41,147 nucleotides of DNA, taken from a virus. The position numbers and the translations under genes were made by a program. The notes below the pieces were generated by a model. That model searched no databases and had not been told where the DNA came from. It was given only the letters and a program-made list of their open reading frames with translations. The stretch lies in the IMG/VR virus record IMGVR_UViG_3300047408_000169, positions 1 to 41,147 of that record; one strand, written 5' to 3'. Of this stretch, positions 23,766 through 29,997 are shown piece after piece (the first letter of the stretch is position 1; each line of letters opens with the position of its first letter).

Positions 23766-23768
23766 CAG
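23749..23768. repeat. Polymerase-start repeat, copy at the true start
   Basis: The 20-base sequence CGGCCCGGCGAGGGCATCAG occurs here and identically at 24004-24023. Here it spans the stop of the Acb2/Tad1-like gene and the first six codons of the polymerase (MPSPGR). Confidence 0.9.
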
Positions 23769-23968
23769 GTGTAAAGTCTGGCGCGCACCGCGCAATCTTT
23801 CGCTTCAAGCAATTTCCGTAGCGCCGCTGATCGTTCTGGGTTGCGCGGCAGCTCCGCGACGATCCAATGCGCCTGGACGAAAAAACGCGAGCTGATCTCG
23901 GAGAGATGCGACGGCAGATGCGCGTAAGCGAAAAATTGCAGCATGGGCTCGATGGGTTCGTCAGGCAC
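23765..23968 (-). CDS. Acb2/Tad1-like helical hairpin protein, candidate anti-CBASS/anti-Thoeris sponge
   Basis: This encodes 67 residues from GTG 23968 with GGAGG five bases upstream. The core 'LSEISSRFFVQAHWIVAELP' then 'NPERSAALRKLLEAKDCAVR' matches, as I recall it, the Acb2/Tad1 hairpin family signature (helix, 'LPxNPERxxALRKLLEAKDAAVRA' helix). Family members Acb2 and Tad1 bind cyclic oligonucleotides or gcADPR-type signals and so block CBASS or Thoeris. Ligand binding here is inferred; many relatives in phage genomes are untested. It is translationally coupled to the polymerase, so it should be expressed early. Composite repeats flank it. Confidence 0.62.
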   Translation of the reverse strand: MPDEPIEPMLQFFAYAHLPSHLSEISSRFFVQAHWIVAELPRNPERSAALRKLLEAKDCAVRARLYT

Positions 23969-23983
23969 GATAGCCTCCCGTGA

Positions 23984-24023
23984 TCAGAAATCGGTGGCGA
24001 CGGCGGCCCGGCGAGGGCATCAG
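23984..24023. repeat. Composite scar: copy of SSB 3' end fused to copy of polymerase 5' start
   Basis: Bases 23984-24008 match 24223-24247 (the 3' end of the DUF2815 gene) at 23 of 25 positions. Bases 24004-24023 match 23749-23768 (the start of the polymerase gene) at 20 of 20. The two copies overlap by five bases (CGGCC). The arrangement on the - strand is SSB end, small gene, polymerase start copy, SSB end copy, Acb2-like gene, polymerase start. This is the expected trace of a tandem duplication or of joining two versions of the same gene slot. Confidence 0.85.
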
Positions 24024-24220
24024 TCACGCCGGGATGACGCGGTGAACATCGACGCCAGCAACCGGAGCGCCGTCACCGCGTCCATTGGCAGCGCGCCGTC
24101 CTCAACCTGTCGGGCCATGCTTTCCGCCATGTCGGCGCATAGCTGAAACGTATCCCGGGACGCTCGCTTCATGAAAGACAGCGCCACCGCCCGCCTGTCA
24201 TCAGTCGCCAGAACCGACAT
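24020..24220 (-). CDS. Small helical protein in the SSB-polymerase slot
   Basis: This encodes 66 residues from ATG 24220; a TTG at 24226 would overlap the SSB stop by four bases. It is one or two long helices ('DTFQLCADMAESMARQVEDGALPMDAVTALRLLASMFTA') and ends in a TGATG that leads into a copy of the polymerase's first codons, showing that it once stood directly in front of a polymerase gene. No family is recognised. Its place in a cargo slot beside an anti-defence candidate makes an anti-host function possible but unproven. Confidence 0.6.
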   Translation of the reverse strand: MSVLATDDRRAVALSFMKRASRDTFQLCADMAESMARQVEDGALPMDAVTALRLLASMFTASSRRD

Positions 24221-24222
24221 CG

Positions 24223-24786
24223 TCAAAAATCGTTGGCGACGGCGGCCTCGACCACATCGAAATCCTGGTCGGCGGATGTCCGCGCGAACTTATTGGCATG
24301 CTGCAACAACTGCACGTTGTTCAACCCGAGCGAGACGCCGATCGTTCTGTTATTGTAGCAATATGGCCGCGCCGTAAGGTTGGCCCAACGACCGCCGTAG
24401 ACCTCGCGCTCCGATATGACCGGCGACTTGTCCCAGCCGACGATGGACGGCGCCTCGCCCGAGCGGCAGGTAATGAAGTGCCAGTCGCGTTCGTAGCCGG
24501 CGAGGTGCTGCTTCTCATTACAGCTCCGCACCACCTGCTCGGGTTTGCGCGCGGTCGATGGCCAGCGCGCGCGATCCGGCCCCCAGGCGACGATGCAAAC
24601 ATCGGTCAATGCCTTGAGAATGAAAGCGACGTCATAGTCCGCCGGCAGCAGCAGCGTGGTTTCATATTTCTCATCGCCGCCGTCGTTGCTGGCTTTCGGC
24701 TCGAAGAGGTTCGGGAACGCCAACCGGCCAGGGCCGATCCGCAGCACCGGGGTTTCGATCCTGGGTTGTCCAACGCGCAAGGCCAT
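24223..24786 (-). CDS. ssDNA-binding protein, DUF2815 family
   Basis: This encodes 187 residues with a GAGG ribosome site in the end of the preceding gene, three bases after its stop. 'VLRIGPGRLAFPNLFEPK', 'KYETTLLLP', 'PSIVGWDKSPVISEREVYGGRWANLTARPYCY' and 'IGVSLGLNNVQLLQHANKF' follow the DUF2815 layout, an OB-fold ssDNA-binding protein of phage replication modules. The very end (AAVANDF) is duplicated as a remnant at 23984-24008. It would coat unwound DNA for the polymerase and primase encoded nearby. Confidence 0.85.
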   Translation of the reverse strand: MALRVGQPRIETPVLRIGPGRLAFPNLFEPKASNDGGDEKYETTLLLPADYDVAFILKALTDVCIVAWGPDRARWPSTARKPEQVVRSCNEKQHLAGYERDWHFITCRSGEAPSIVGWDKSPVISEREVYGGRWANLTARPYCYNNRTIGVSLGLNNVQLLQHANKFARTSADQDFDVVEAAVANDF

Positions 24787-24789
24787 GGC

Positions 24790-25962
24790 CTAAGTTTCCT
24801 CTGGTTCAACTGTTTGCGTGGTGATGCGCGGGGCCACGGCCGGGCGCGGATCGAAGACCGGCACGAGATCCGTGCCGGGGTCGCTTTTCGTGACGAAAGA
24901 ATTCCAGTTCGCCGGCTTGCTCAGCTTCAATCGCTTCAGGACTTTCTCGGCGACGGCGGGGCTCACGAACTTCGTTATGAACACGGAAGGACCGGCGAGC
25001 CCGCCGAGGGTGCGCTCGGCCGCCACTTCATCAGCCCAGATCCGCCGGCCGCGCTTGTCGACCAGCTTCCAGCCGGGAATCTCCACGCCCTGGTCGGCCA
25101 GTTGTTTGGCGCGAGCGTTCACGCCCTCGAGCCAGATCCCGATCACGGCGGCGGCGGTCTTGACCTGACCGAGCTGCGGCGGCGTGAGGCTCTCGGGCGG
25201 CGGCGGCCCCGACGTGGCCACGACGCCGCCGTCGACCACGTCAAATTCAGCCTCGGCGATAGCGAGCGCGCGGTCGCGCAGCGCCGGGCAGTCGGCCCGG
25301 GCGCGGCAGAACGCGCAGTGCTCGCCCGGCAGCAGCGGCGCGTCGGGTTGGTGCGCGGCCGCCACGACGTCCAGCATGTCGGCGGCGAGGTCGTGCAGCT
25401 CGCCGACCGAGGCCACGGTCGAGCGCGGCGGGCCCGTGCGGGGCTGGATCACGCACAGCTCCACCTCGGTGATCCGGGATGCGTCGGTCGCCGGCAGGCT
25501 CTCGAGAGCGCCGAGGGCGTAGCCGCCGAGCTGCCAGTTGAGCCTGCCGTTGTCGCGTCGGATCGCGACATGGTGCCCGATGCCGGTTTTCAGATCGCCT
25601 ACCCACAATTTCGGGGGAGAAACGATAATCGCATCGGCCGTGCCCCAGAACAATTCGTGCAGGCTCAGACGGAACGCCTGCTCGACCAGCAGCCGGCCGC
25701 CCAGCTCAACATGTTTGGCGCGCACCACGTCGAGGTAATCGCGCACCAGATCGGCGCCATCCGGATCATCGGGGATGGTGTCCTCGGCCTCGAGGCTCTC
25801 GGTCAGGCAGGCGGCGGCGACGGCATGCAGCTCGGTGCCGCGTCTGGCGTAGCTGCTGCCTGGGTCGACCCGGCCAGCCTCCATCCGCATGCTGCCGGGG
25901 CAGTTCGCCCTGCGCTCGAAGACGGACATGCCGATCGGGGAGTGGCCGACGGGCTGGTCCAT
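24790..25962 (-). CDS. DUF2800 family Cas4/RecB-like nuclease
   Basis: This encodes 390 residues from ATG 25962, which overlaps the preceding stop (TGATG); an earlier in-frame Met would run into that gene. 'SSYARRGTELHAVAAACL' is the N-terminal helix with the His of PD-(D/E)xK nucleases. 'LFWGTADAIIV' and 'LWVGDLKTGIGHHV' carry the Asp and D-x-K, and 'LNWQLGGYALGAL' is the following Q-x-x-x-Y motif. The cysteines in 'HCAFCRARADCPALR' fit the Cas4-like Fe-S cluster or zinc site. It occurs with DUF2815 and PolA in phage replication modules and likely processes DNA ends or recombination intermediates. Confidence 0.85.
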   Translation of the reverse strand: MDQPVGHSPIGMSVFERRANCPGSMRMEAGRVDPGSSYARRGTELHAVAAACLTESLEAEDTIPDDPDGADLVRDYLDVVRAKHVELGGRLLVEQAFRLSLHELFWGTADAIIVSPPKLWVGDLKTGIGHHVAIRRDNGRLNWQLGGYALGALESLPATDASRITEVELCVIQPRTGPPRSTVASVGELHDLAADMLDVVAAAHQPDAPLLPGEHCAFCRARADCPALRDRALAIAEAEFDVVDGGVVATSGPPPPESLTPPQLGQVKTAAAVIGIWLEGVNARAKQLADQGVEIPGWKLVDKRGRRIWADEVAAERTLGGLAGPSVFITKFVSPAVAEKVLKRLKLSKPANWNSFVTKSDPGTDLVPVFDPRPAVAPRITTQTVEPEET

Positions 25963-26423
25963 CAGCCACCGGCCGCCGCGATGGCATCGTCGCAGGCCTG
26001 TTTGATCGCCGGCCATGTGTCGAGCGGGCACTCGACCAGCCGGCTGAAGCCACCGACCGCTTTCAGCATGTTGGTGACCCCTTTCACCTTGTCGTGATGC
26101 ACGGCCGCCATCCTGCTCAGCAGCGGCCGCAGCTCCTCCTCAGACGGGATCTGGAGCGCCGAGGCGGCGGCCGGCGCTGGCGACGGTGTGGGCGCGGCAT
26201 CGGCGGCGGCCGACTCCTGGGCCGGGCTGGCCTGCCCGTTGGCCTGTTGCGCGGCGCGGGTGGCGCGGTGCGAGCGGGTGCTGGGTGGGTTCGCCGCCGG
26301 CGCCATCTCGGCGACGGCGACCAGCGGTGGCGCCTCGGTTCCCCGGTTCATCGAGCGCGCCAACAGCGCGGCCAGATCGTCCATTGATAGCGTGACTGAA
26401 AACGTCGTGGTGACGTCGCTCAT
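25962..26423 (-). CDS. Hypothetical early protein with disordered middle
   Basis: This encodes 153 residues from ATG 26423 (ATGA overlap with the helicase). The first 25 residues ('VTTTFSVTLSMDDLAALLARS') are followed by an Ala/Pro/Ser-rich linker, then a folded C-terminal region ('LRPLLSRMAAVHHDKVKGVTNMLKAVGGFSRLVECPLDTWPAIKQACDDAI'). No family is recognised. Its place between helicase and DUF2800 suggests a replication accessory, as a linker-plus-helical-domain protein that could bind another replication factor. A 450-codon frame in this region on the same strand is an artefact crossing the helicase gene. Confidence 0.62.
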   Translation of the reverse strand: MSDVTTTFSVTLSMDDLAALLARSMNRGTEAPPLVAVAEMAPAANPPSTRSHRATRAAQQANGQASPAQESAAADAAPTPSPAPAAASALQIPSEEELRPLLSRMAAVHHDKVKGVTNMLKAVGGFSRLVECPLDTWPAIKQACDDAIAAAGG

Positions 26424-27757
26424 GCGGCCGCTCCTAAAAGTTGATCGATGGTGGTTCGTTTGCGCCGGATGACCTCGGCGACGCGGCCGTCGATGCTGTT
26501 GGCCACGGCCAGCATGGAGACGTGGACGGGGCGCTGCTGGCCGGCGCGATACAGCCGCGCGATGGCCTGATCGACGGCGGCGGGTGTCCAGTCCGTCTCG
26601 AGGAAGAGGGCGCGGCGGCCCGCCTGCAGGTTCAACCCAAACCCGGCCACGCGGGTGGAGGCGACGAGCACGCGGGCATGGCCGGAGGTGAAGGCACGCA
26701 AGTGGCGCTCGCGATCGGTCGGGCTGGTGCTCCCGTTGAGCAGGCGCGCCTCGTGGCGCGCGCAGGCCTCGGCGATGAAGCGCAGCGCCTCGACGTGCAC
26801 GCCAAACACCACGATCCGATCGGCGCCGCCGTCCAGCTCGGCTTTGACCAGATCGACGCAGGCCTGCGCTTTGGCCATGGCGGTCACCCGGCGGGTGGAT
26901 GCCAACGGCAACAGCATCGCTTGCAGGCGCTGCCATTTGCTCTCGTCGCCGCCTTCTATTTGCGTGACGACGACGTGCAGCTCGTGCCGCTGCTCGTCGG
27001 TCATCGAGGCCTCGATCGCCGCCCGGTCGCGGGCGCTGATCTCCACCGGGATCCCATCCACGAGCAACGCCGGCAGCTCGGTCACATCGGCCAGGGTGAG
27101 GCGCGAGGCGCAAACGGCGAGGACACGCCGCAGCTCGGGCAGATTGCGGGTGCCGACGACCACCGGGCCGAATGATTTGTTGATGGTCACGCAATAGTGG
27201 TCGGTGAAATCCTGTTTGCGGAGCAGCCCGGGGATCAGACGCGGCATCAGTCGGGACAGATGGCCGTGCAGCTCGTCGGGGTGCGACAGCACCGGCGTGC
27301 CGGTGGCGATCCACACCCGCTCGCAGTGGCGGAACAAGGCGCCCGGGCTGTCGGCCCTCACGCCATAGAAGGCGCGGGTGCGGACGGTGCTGGAATGGCC
27401 GAAGGCGTGGCCCTCGTCGGCCACGGCCGACGCCCAGGTGATACTGATGAGTTGGCGCCAGATCTCGACGCGCCGCATCAGATCATAAGAGAGGATCACC
27501 ACGTCGGCCGACCGGTCCAGCCGATCGCGGCCGGTGCGGATGTGCTGAACGGTGGCGCCGGGACGCCAGCGCCGGATCTCCTCGATGCTCTGCGGAATGA
27601 TCACCGCCGGCGAGAGCCACAACTGGCGGCCGCCGACGATGCCACCGGCGACGACGAGCGCGGCGGTCTTGCCGACGCCCGGCTCCCAGAGGAGGAGGAA
27701 GTGGCCGATCGCGAGATCCGTCAGCACGGCACGCTGGTGCGCCCACAGGCTCACCAC
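26420..27757 (-). CDS. SNF2-type DNA helicase/ATPase
   Basis: This encodes 445 residues. Walker A 'EPGVGKT' is at 25-31 after the Q-motif-like 'LWAHQRAVL'. The motif II box is DEGH (114-117), motif III is 'WIATGTPV', and the C-terminal RecA domain shows 'LVASTRVAGFGLNLQAGRRALFLETDWTPAAVDQAIARLYRAGQQRPVHV' with the Q-x-x-x-R-x-x-R-x-GQ motif VI of SNF2 proteins. The size equals the compact phage members of the family. It may remodel or unwind DNA for replication or recombination. It begins seven bases within the end of the small HTH gene. Confidence 0.92.
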   Translation of the reverse strand: MVSLWAHQRAVLTDLAIGHFLLLWEPGVGKTAALVVAGGIVGGRQLWLSPAVIIPQSIEEIRRWRPGATVQHIRTGRDRLDRSADVVILSYDLMRRVEIWRQLISITWASAVADEGHAFGHSSTVRTRAFYGVRADSPGALFRHCERVWIATGTPVLSHPDELHGHLSRLMPRLIPGLLRKQDFTDHYCVTINKSFGPVVVGTRNLPELRRVLAVCASRLTLADVTELPALLVDGIPVEISARDRAAIEASMTDEQRHELHVVVTQIEGGDESKWQRLQAMLLPLASTRRVTAMAKAQACVDLVKAELDGGADRIVVFGVHVEALRFIAEACARHEARLLNGSTSPTDRERHLRAFTSGHARVLVASTRVAGFGLNLQAGRRALFLETDWTPAAVDQAIARLYRAGQQRPVHVSMLAVANSIDGRVAEVIRRKRTTIDQLLGAAA

Positions 27758-27966
27758 GCGGCGTCGTCCAACGCCAGCTCCGGCTGCCGGGCGCGACCGG
27801 CGGCGACCATGGCGTCCACGGTTTCGCGCAGGATCAGGATGCGCCGGCTGATGCGGATATGCGGCAGCGCGCCCGTCTCACAGTATTGATAGGTGGTCCG
27901 AAGCGGCAGACCCAGAGCGCGGGCGGCCTCGCGAACGGTCATCGTCTCGGCGGCATCGTGTGGCAC
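27751..27966 (-). CDS. Excisionase-like (MerR-type HTH) small DNA-binding protein
   Basis: This encodes 71 residues from GTG 27966 (or ATG 27942). 'MTVREAARALGLPLRTTYQYCETGALPHIRISRRILILRETVDAMVA' is a helix_turn_helix_17/excisionase fold: HTH, a wing with 'HIRISRR' and a final helix. It is the first gene of the leftward early operon, next to the divergent control region with the repeated TGCAA motif, so it is a candidate for binding those sites. No integrase is nearby, so a role in excision is not supported. Confidence 0.78.
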   Translation of the reverse strand: MPHDAAETMTVREAARALGLPLRTTYQYCETGALPHIRISRRILILRETVDAMVAAGRARQPELALDDAAW

Positions 27967-28154
27967 GGCGCGGCGCTCCCGACCTGGGCCGAAGAGAATG
28001 CAACCAGTGCAACCAAGGGGATATACTAAAACCGCCTAATATGCGGAACCGTGCAATGCGTGCGGGGATACAGCCTATAGTGTGTTGTTCTTGTGTATTG
28101 TGCGATCCATGCAACCAGTGCAGGCTGAAGAGGTAGTCTGGGGAGCAGCGGCTG
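27967..28154. promoter_or_regulatory. Divergent early control region with three TGCAA-N3-GTGC sites
   Basis: This 188-base AT-richer gap separates the two early operons. The 12-base motif occurs at 27999-28010 (TGCAACCAGTGC), 28052-28063 (TGCAATGCGTGC) and 28110-28121 (TGCAACCAGTGC), all on the + strand. Half-sites beginning with TGC continue at nine- or ten-base steps around each, for example TGCAACCAG-TGCAACCAA from 27999. A TATAGT at 28076-28081 is a possible -10 for the rightward operon with site two over its -35. Leftward, TATATC (28020s) may be a -10 element. The sites look like operators or iterons. Confidence 0.6.
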
Positions 28155-28502
28155 ATGTGGCTACCAAACCACCTGCTGACTGACGCCAAAGAAGGCGGCG
28201 TGCGTGTGTTCTATGTGAGCTACGCCGCCACGCGGGCTTGGGCGACCCTACGGCCGAAGGGCGAGCCGTTGGTGTTTTCCGGCTGGTATTGGGCACGCGG
28301 CCGCGAGGAGTGCGGCCCGTTCAAGAGCCAATCGGCGGCGTGGCGGGACGCGTGGTATCGCGCCATCAGGAAGCAGGCACCGCCTGACGTCGGCCGCCGC
28401 AACACCGAATACGAGAGCGAGCAGCAGATCGTGGCGAACAAGGCCGCCGCCGCCCGCAAGAAACGCCGGCGTGGCGCCGGCGCCAGCGCGGCGCTGCACT
28501 GA
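28155..28502 (+). CDS. Hypothetical early protein, basic C-terminus
   Basis: This encodes 115 residues, the first gene of the rightward early operon, with GGGGAG roughly ten bases before ATG 28155. It has an aromatic-rich N-terminal half ('VFYVSYAATRAWATLRP', 'FSGWYWARGREECGPFKSQSAAWRDAWYR') and a Lys/Arg/Ala-rich tail ('AAAARKKRRRGAG') that could touch DNA. No family is recognised. It is coupled to the HTH gene downstream (TGATG). Confidence 0.62.
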   Translation: MWLPNHLLTDAKEGGVRVFYVSYAATRAWATLRPKGEPLVFSGWYWARGREECGPFKSQSAAWRDAWYRAIRKQAPPDVGRRNTEYESEQQIVANKAAAARKKRRRGAGASAALH

Positions 28503-29011
28503 TGGCCACCATGCAAGTGCGGCCCGAGCTGCTGCCGACGGCCGCCGTGCTGGACGCGGCGATCGACGCCAGCGGGCTGAACACCGAAACGGTCGGCCGA
28601 CAGATCGGCATGGCCGGCAATTCGATCCCCAACTACCGCGACGGCCGCATGAGCGTCTCGCCGGCGGTGGCGGCGAAGCTCGGCCGCCTGCTGCATGTCG
28701 ACCCGGCGACCCTGGTCAGCGGCATGAGCCGTGGCCGCGCCTTCAAAAAGACCGGCAAGAAGCGCGCCCGGCCGCCGGACGGCACGAACGGCGCCGGGCC
28801 GGCCGCGCGCGCGGCGGCTCTTCTGGTGCCGATGGTGGGGCTGGTGGCGAAGGCCGAGCGGGAGGCGCGGCCCGAGGTGGTGCTGCGAATGGAGCTGCGG
28901 GCCGATGGGGTGATGGCGATCGGCATGCAGACCCTCCTCGGCACGCGGCGCGGCGCCGAGCTGGTGCGTCATCTGTTGGATTTCGGCCTGCTGCCCGACG
29001 GTGAGACATGA
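28502..29011 (+). CDS. Cro/CI-type HTH protein with C-terminal domain
   Basis: This encodes 169 residues. An XRE-type HTH occupies about residues 14-66 ('AVLDAAIDASGLNTETVGRQIGMAGNSIPNYRDGRMSVSPAVAAKLGRLLHVDPATLV'). A basic linker ('RAFKKTGKKRARPP') leads to a C-terminal domain (about 110-165) with 'VVLRMELRADGVMAIGMQTLLGTRRGAELVRHLLDFGLLP', possibly for dimerisation. As the second gene of the rightward early operon near the TGCAA sites, it is a candidate regulator of that region, comparable in position to a Cro protein. Which of the phage's HTH proteins binds which site is not visible. Confidence 0.72.
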   Translation: MATMQVRPELLPTAAVLDAAIDASGLNTETVGRQIGMAGNSIPNYRDGRMSVSPAVAAKLGRLLHVDPATLVSGMSRGRAFKKTGKKRARPPDGTNGAGPAARAAALLVPMVGLVAKAEREARPEVVLRMELRADGVMAIGMQTLLGTRRGAELVRHLLDFGLLPDGET

Positions 29012-29012
29012 G

Positions 29013-29375
29013 ATGGCGCCGCATCGCCGCACGCTGTCCGACGCCGAGAAGACGCTCCTGCTGGCGGCCGCGCACGGGCACTGGGCCGGCGGGGCGATCC
29101 GCTGGCTGCTGACGACCGGCGACGACCGCGAAACGGTCTGCGCGCTGCTCTGGGCCGATCTGGACAGGATCGGGGACGCGCACCCGATGGCGGCTGAAAT
29201 GAGGGTGCGCCGCGAGCAGGCCGTAGTGGTCGCCGCTGGGCTGGGTTGTGACATCGCTACGATGCCGGTGTTCCCCAATTTCCAAGGAAGGGTGATGAAC
29301 CCGAAGACGTTCGCCGATCTGGTGCGCGATCTGATCCGCAAGCAGAATGGAAAGGCAGGAGGCGCCGACGCATGA
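29013..29375 (+). CDS. Hypothetical protein with faint tyrosine-recombinase resemblance
   Basis: This encodes 120 residues from ATG 29013, with GGTGAG about seven bases upstream. 'LSDAEKTLLLAAAHGHWAGGAIRWLLTTGDDRETVCALLWADLDRIG' resembles the start of a phage-integrase catalytic domain ('TGLRxxELxxLxWxDID'), and 'VFPNFQGRVMNPKTFADLVRDLIRK' resembles the segment before the H-x-x-R motif. The arginine is shifted, and no H-x-x-R or catalytic Tyr is present in 120 residues. It is therefore either a decayed fragment or an unrelated fold. It ends in an ATGA overlap with the next gene. Confidence 0.6.
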   Translation: MAPHRRTLSDAEKTLLLAAAHGHWAGGAIRWLLTTGDDRETVCALLWADLDRIGDAHPMAAEMRVRREQAVVVAAGLGCDIATMPVFPNFQGRVMNPKTFADLVRDLIRKQNGKAGGADA

Positions 29376-29668
29376 ACCGACGCGCTGACGGTCATCCGGT
29401 CATCACCGTCGGGCAAGCACATCTCTGGCGGCTGCACGCGCGCCTCCAGAAGCGGTTGCCGGTCTGGACCATCCACAGGCCTGTCGCCCGTGAATATCCC
29501 GGCAAGTGGGTGGCGCGCATGCACATCGTGCTGCCCGTGCCGAAACCGACCCGGTTCGTCATGACGCATGACACGCTGGAGGAACTGCGCGGCATCTTGC
29601 CGCCCGGGCTGACGCGGATGACACGCGATCCCGGCGACTCGCCGGAGATCGTGGAGACGTGGTTATGA
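29372..29668 (+). CDS. Hypothetical early protein
   Basis: This encodes 98 residues coupled to neighbours by ATGA overlaps at both ends. Mixed alpha/beta character is suggested by 'HLWRLHARLQKRLPVWTIHRP' and 'WVARMHIVLPVPKPTRFVMTHDTLEELRGILPPGLTRM'. The last part looks like a strand followed by a helix, as in small substrate- or partner-binding domains. No family is recognised. Confidence 0.6.
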   Translation: MNRRADGHPVITVGQAHLWRLHARLQKRLPVWTIHRPVAREYPGKWVARMHIVLPVPKPTRFVMTHDTLEELRGILPPGLTRMTRDPGDSPEIVETWL

Positions 29669-29961
29669 TCACCCCCGCCCTCGAGATCCTCGAGGCGGCC
29701 ATGGACCTGCTGGTGCCGCTGGGTCTCGCGGCCAATCTCGCCTGCGTGTGGATCTGGTGGCGGCGCCACCAGCGCATGCTGACGCTGCCGCATCTGTTGG
29801 AGCGGCTTTGTGTCGATGCCGCCATGCGCCGCCGGCTGCCGGTGTTCTGGGCTTATGAGCAGGCGTTCGGCAAACGCATCCGCGTCGACGTGGTGCTCGA
29901 GGACGAGGGTGAGGTGGAGGCGACCGCCGACAACCCACCTTGGTATCTCAACCCTGACTGA
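29665..29961 (+). CDS. Single-span membrane protein, early operon
   Basis: This encodes 98 residues from ATG 29665 (ATGA overlap). One hydrophobic span 'MDLLVPLGLAANLACVWIWW' (about residues 12-31) is followed by a basic stop-transfer (RRHQR) and a soluble C-terminal region with 'MLTLPHLLERLCVDAAMRRRLPVFW' and an acidic strand-rich end. The soluble part should face the cytoplasm by the positive-inside rule. The role is unknown. The gene lies just before the primase-helicase. Confidence 0.6.
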   Translation: MITPALEILEAAMDLLVPLGLAANLACVWIWWRRHQRMLTLPHLLERLCVDAAMRRRLPVFWAYEQAFGKRIRVDVVLEDEGEVEATADNPPWYLNPD

Positions 29962-29997
29962 CGCATGCTCGCCGGCCCATCAGCCGGGAGCGAAACA

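Noticed and set aside
21768-23774. 668-codon + strand frame opposite the DNA polymerase
   Set aside because: It is a high-GC antisense shadow. Its composition follows complementary codons of PolA, it has no domain or ribosome site, and PolA motifs are unmistakable on the other strand.
23961-24020. 19-codon frame starting in the TGATG after the small helical gene
   Set aside because: It begins with the copied polymerase start and runs through the copied SSB end, so it is a by-product of the repeat scar.
24298-26097. 599-codon + strand frame opposite DUF2815 and DUF2800 genes
   Set aside because: It crosses two well-supported genes on the other strand and is His/Arg/Gly-rich without motifs.
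25962-27314. 450-codon - strand frame across the helicase and the next gene
   Set aside because: Only its last 153 codons form a real gene. The upstream part lies out of frame within the helicase gene and is Arg/Pro-rich noise.
27967-28154. CRISPR-like or minisatellite array at the TGCAACCAG repeats
   Set aside because: Units are only nine bases, degenerate and few, without spacers. They look like protein-binding half-sites.
29013-29375. Functional phage integrase
   Set aside because: It lacks the R, H-x-x-R and Tyr active-site residues and is much too short.
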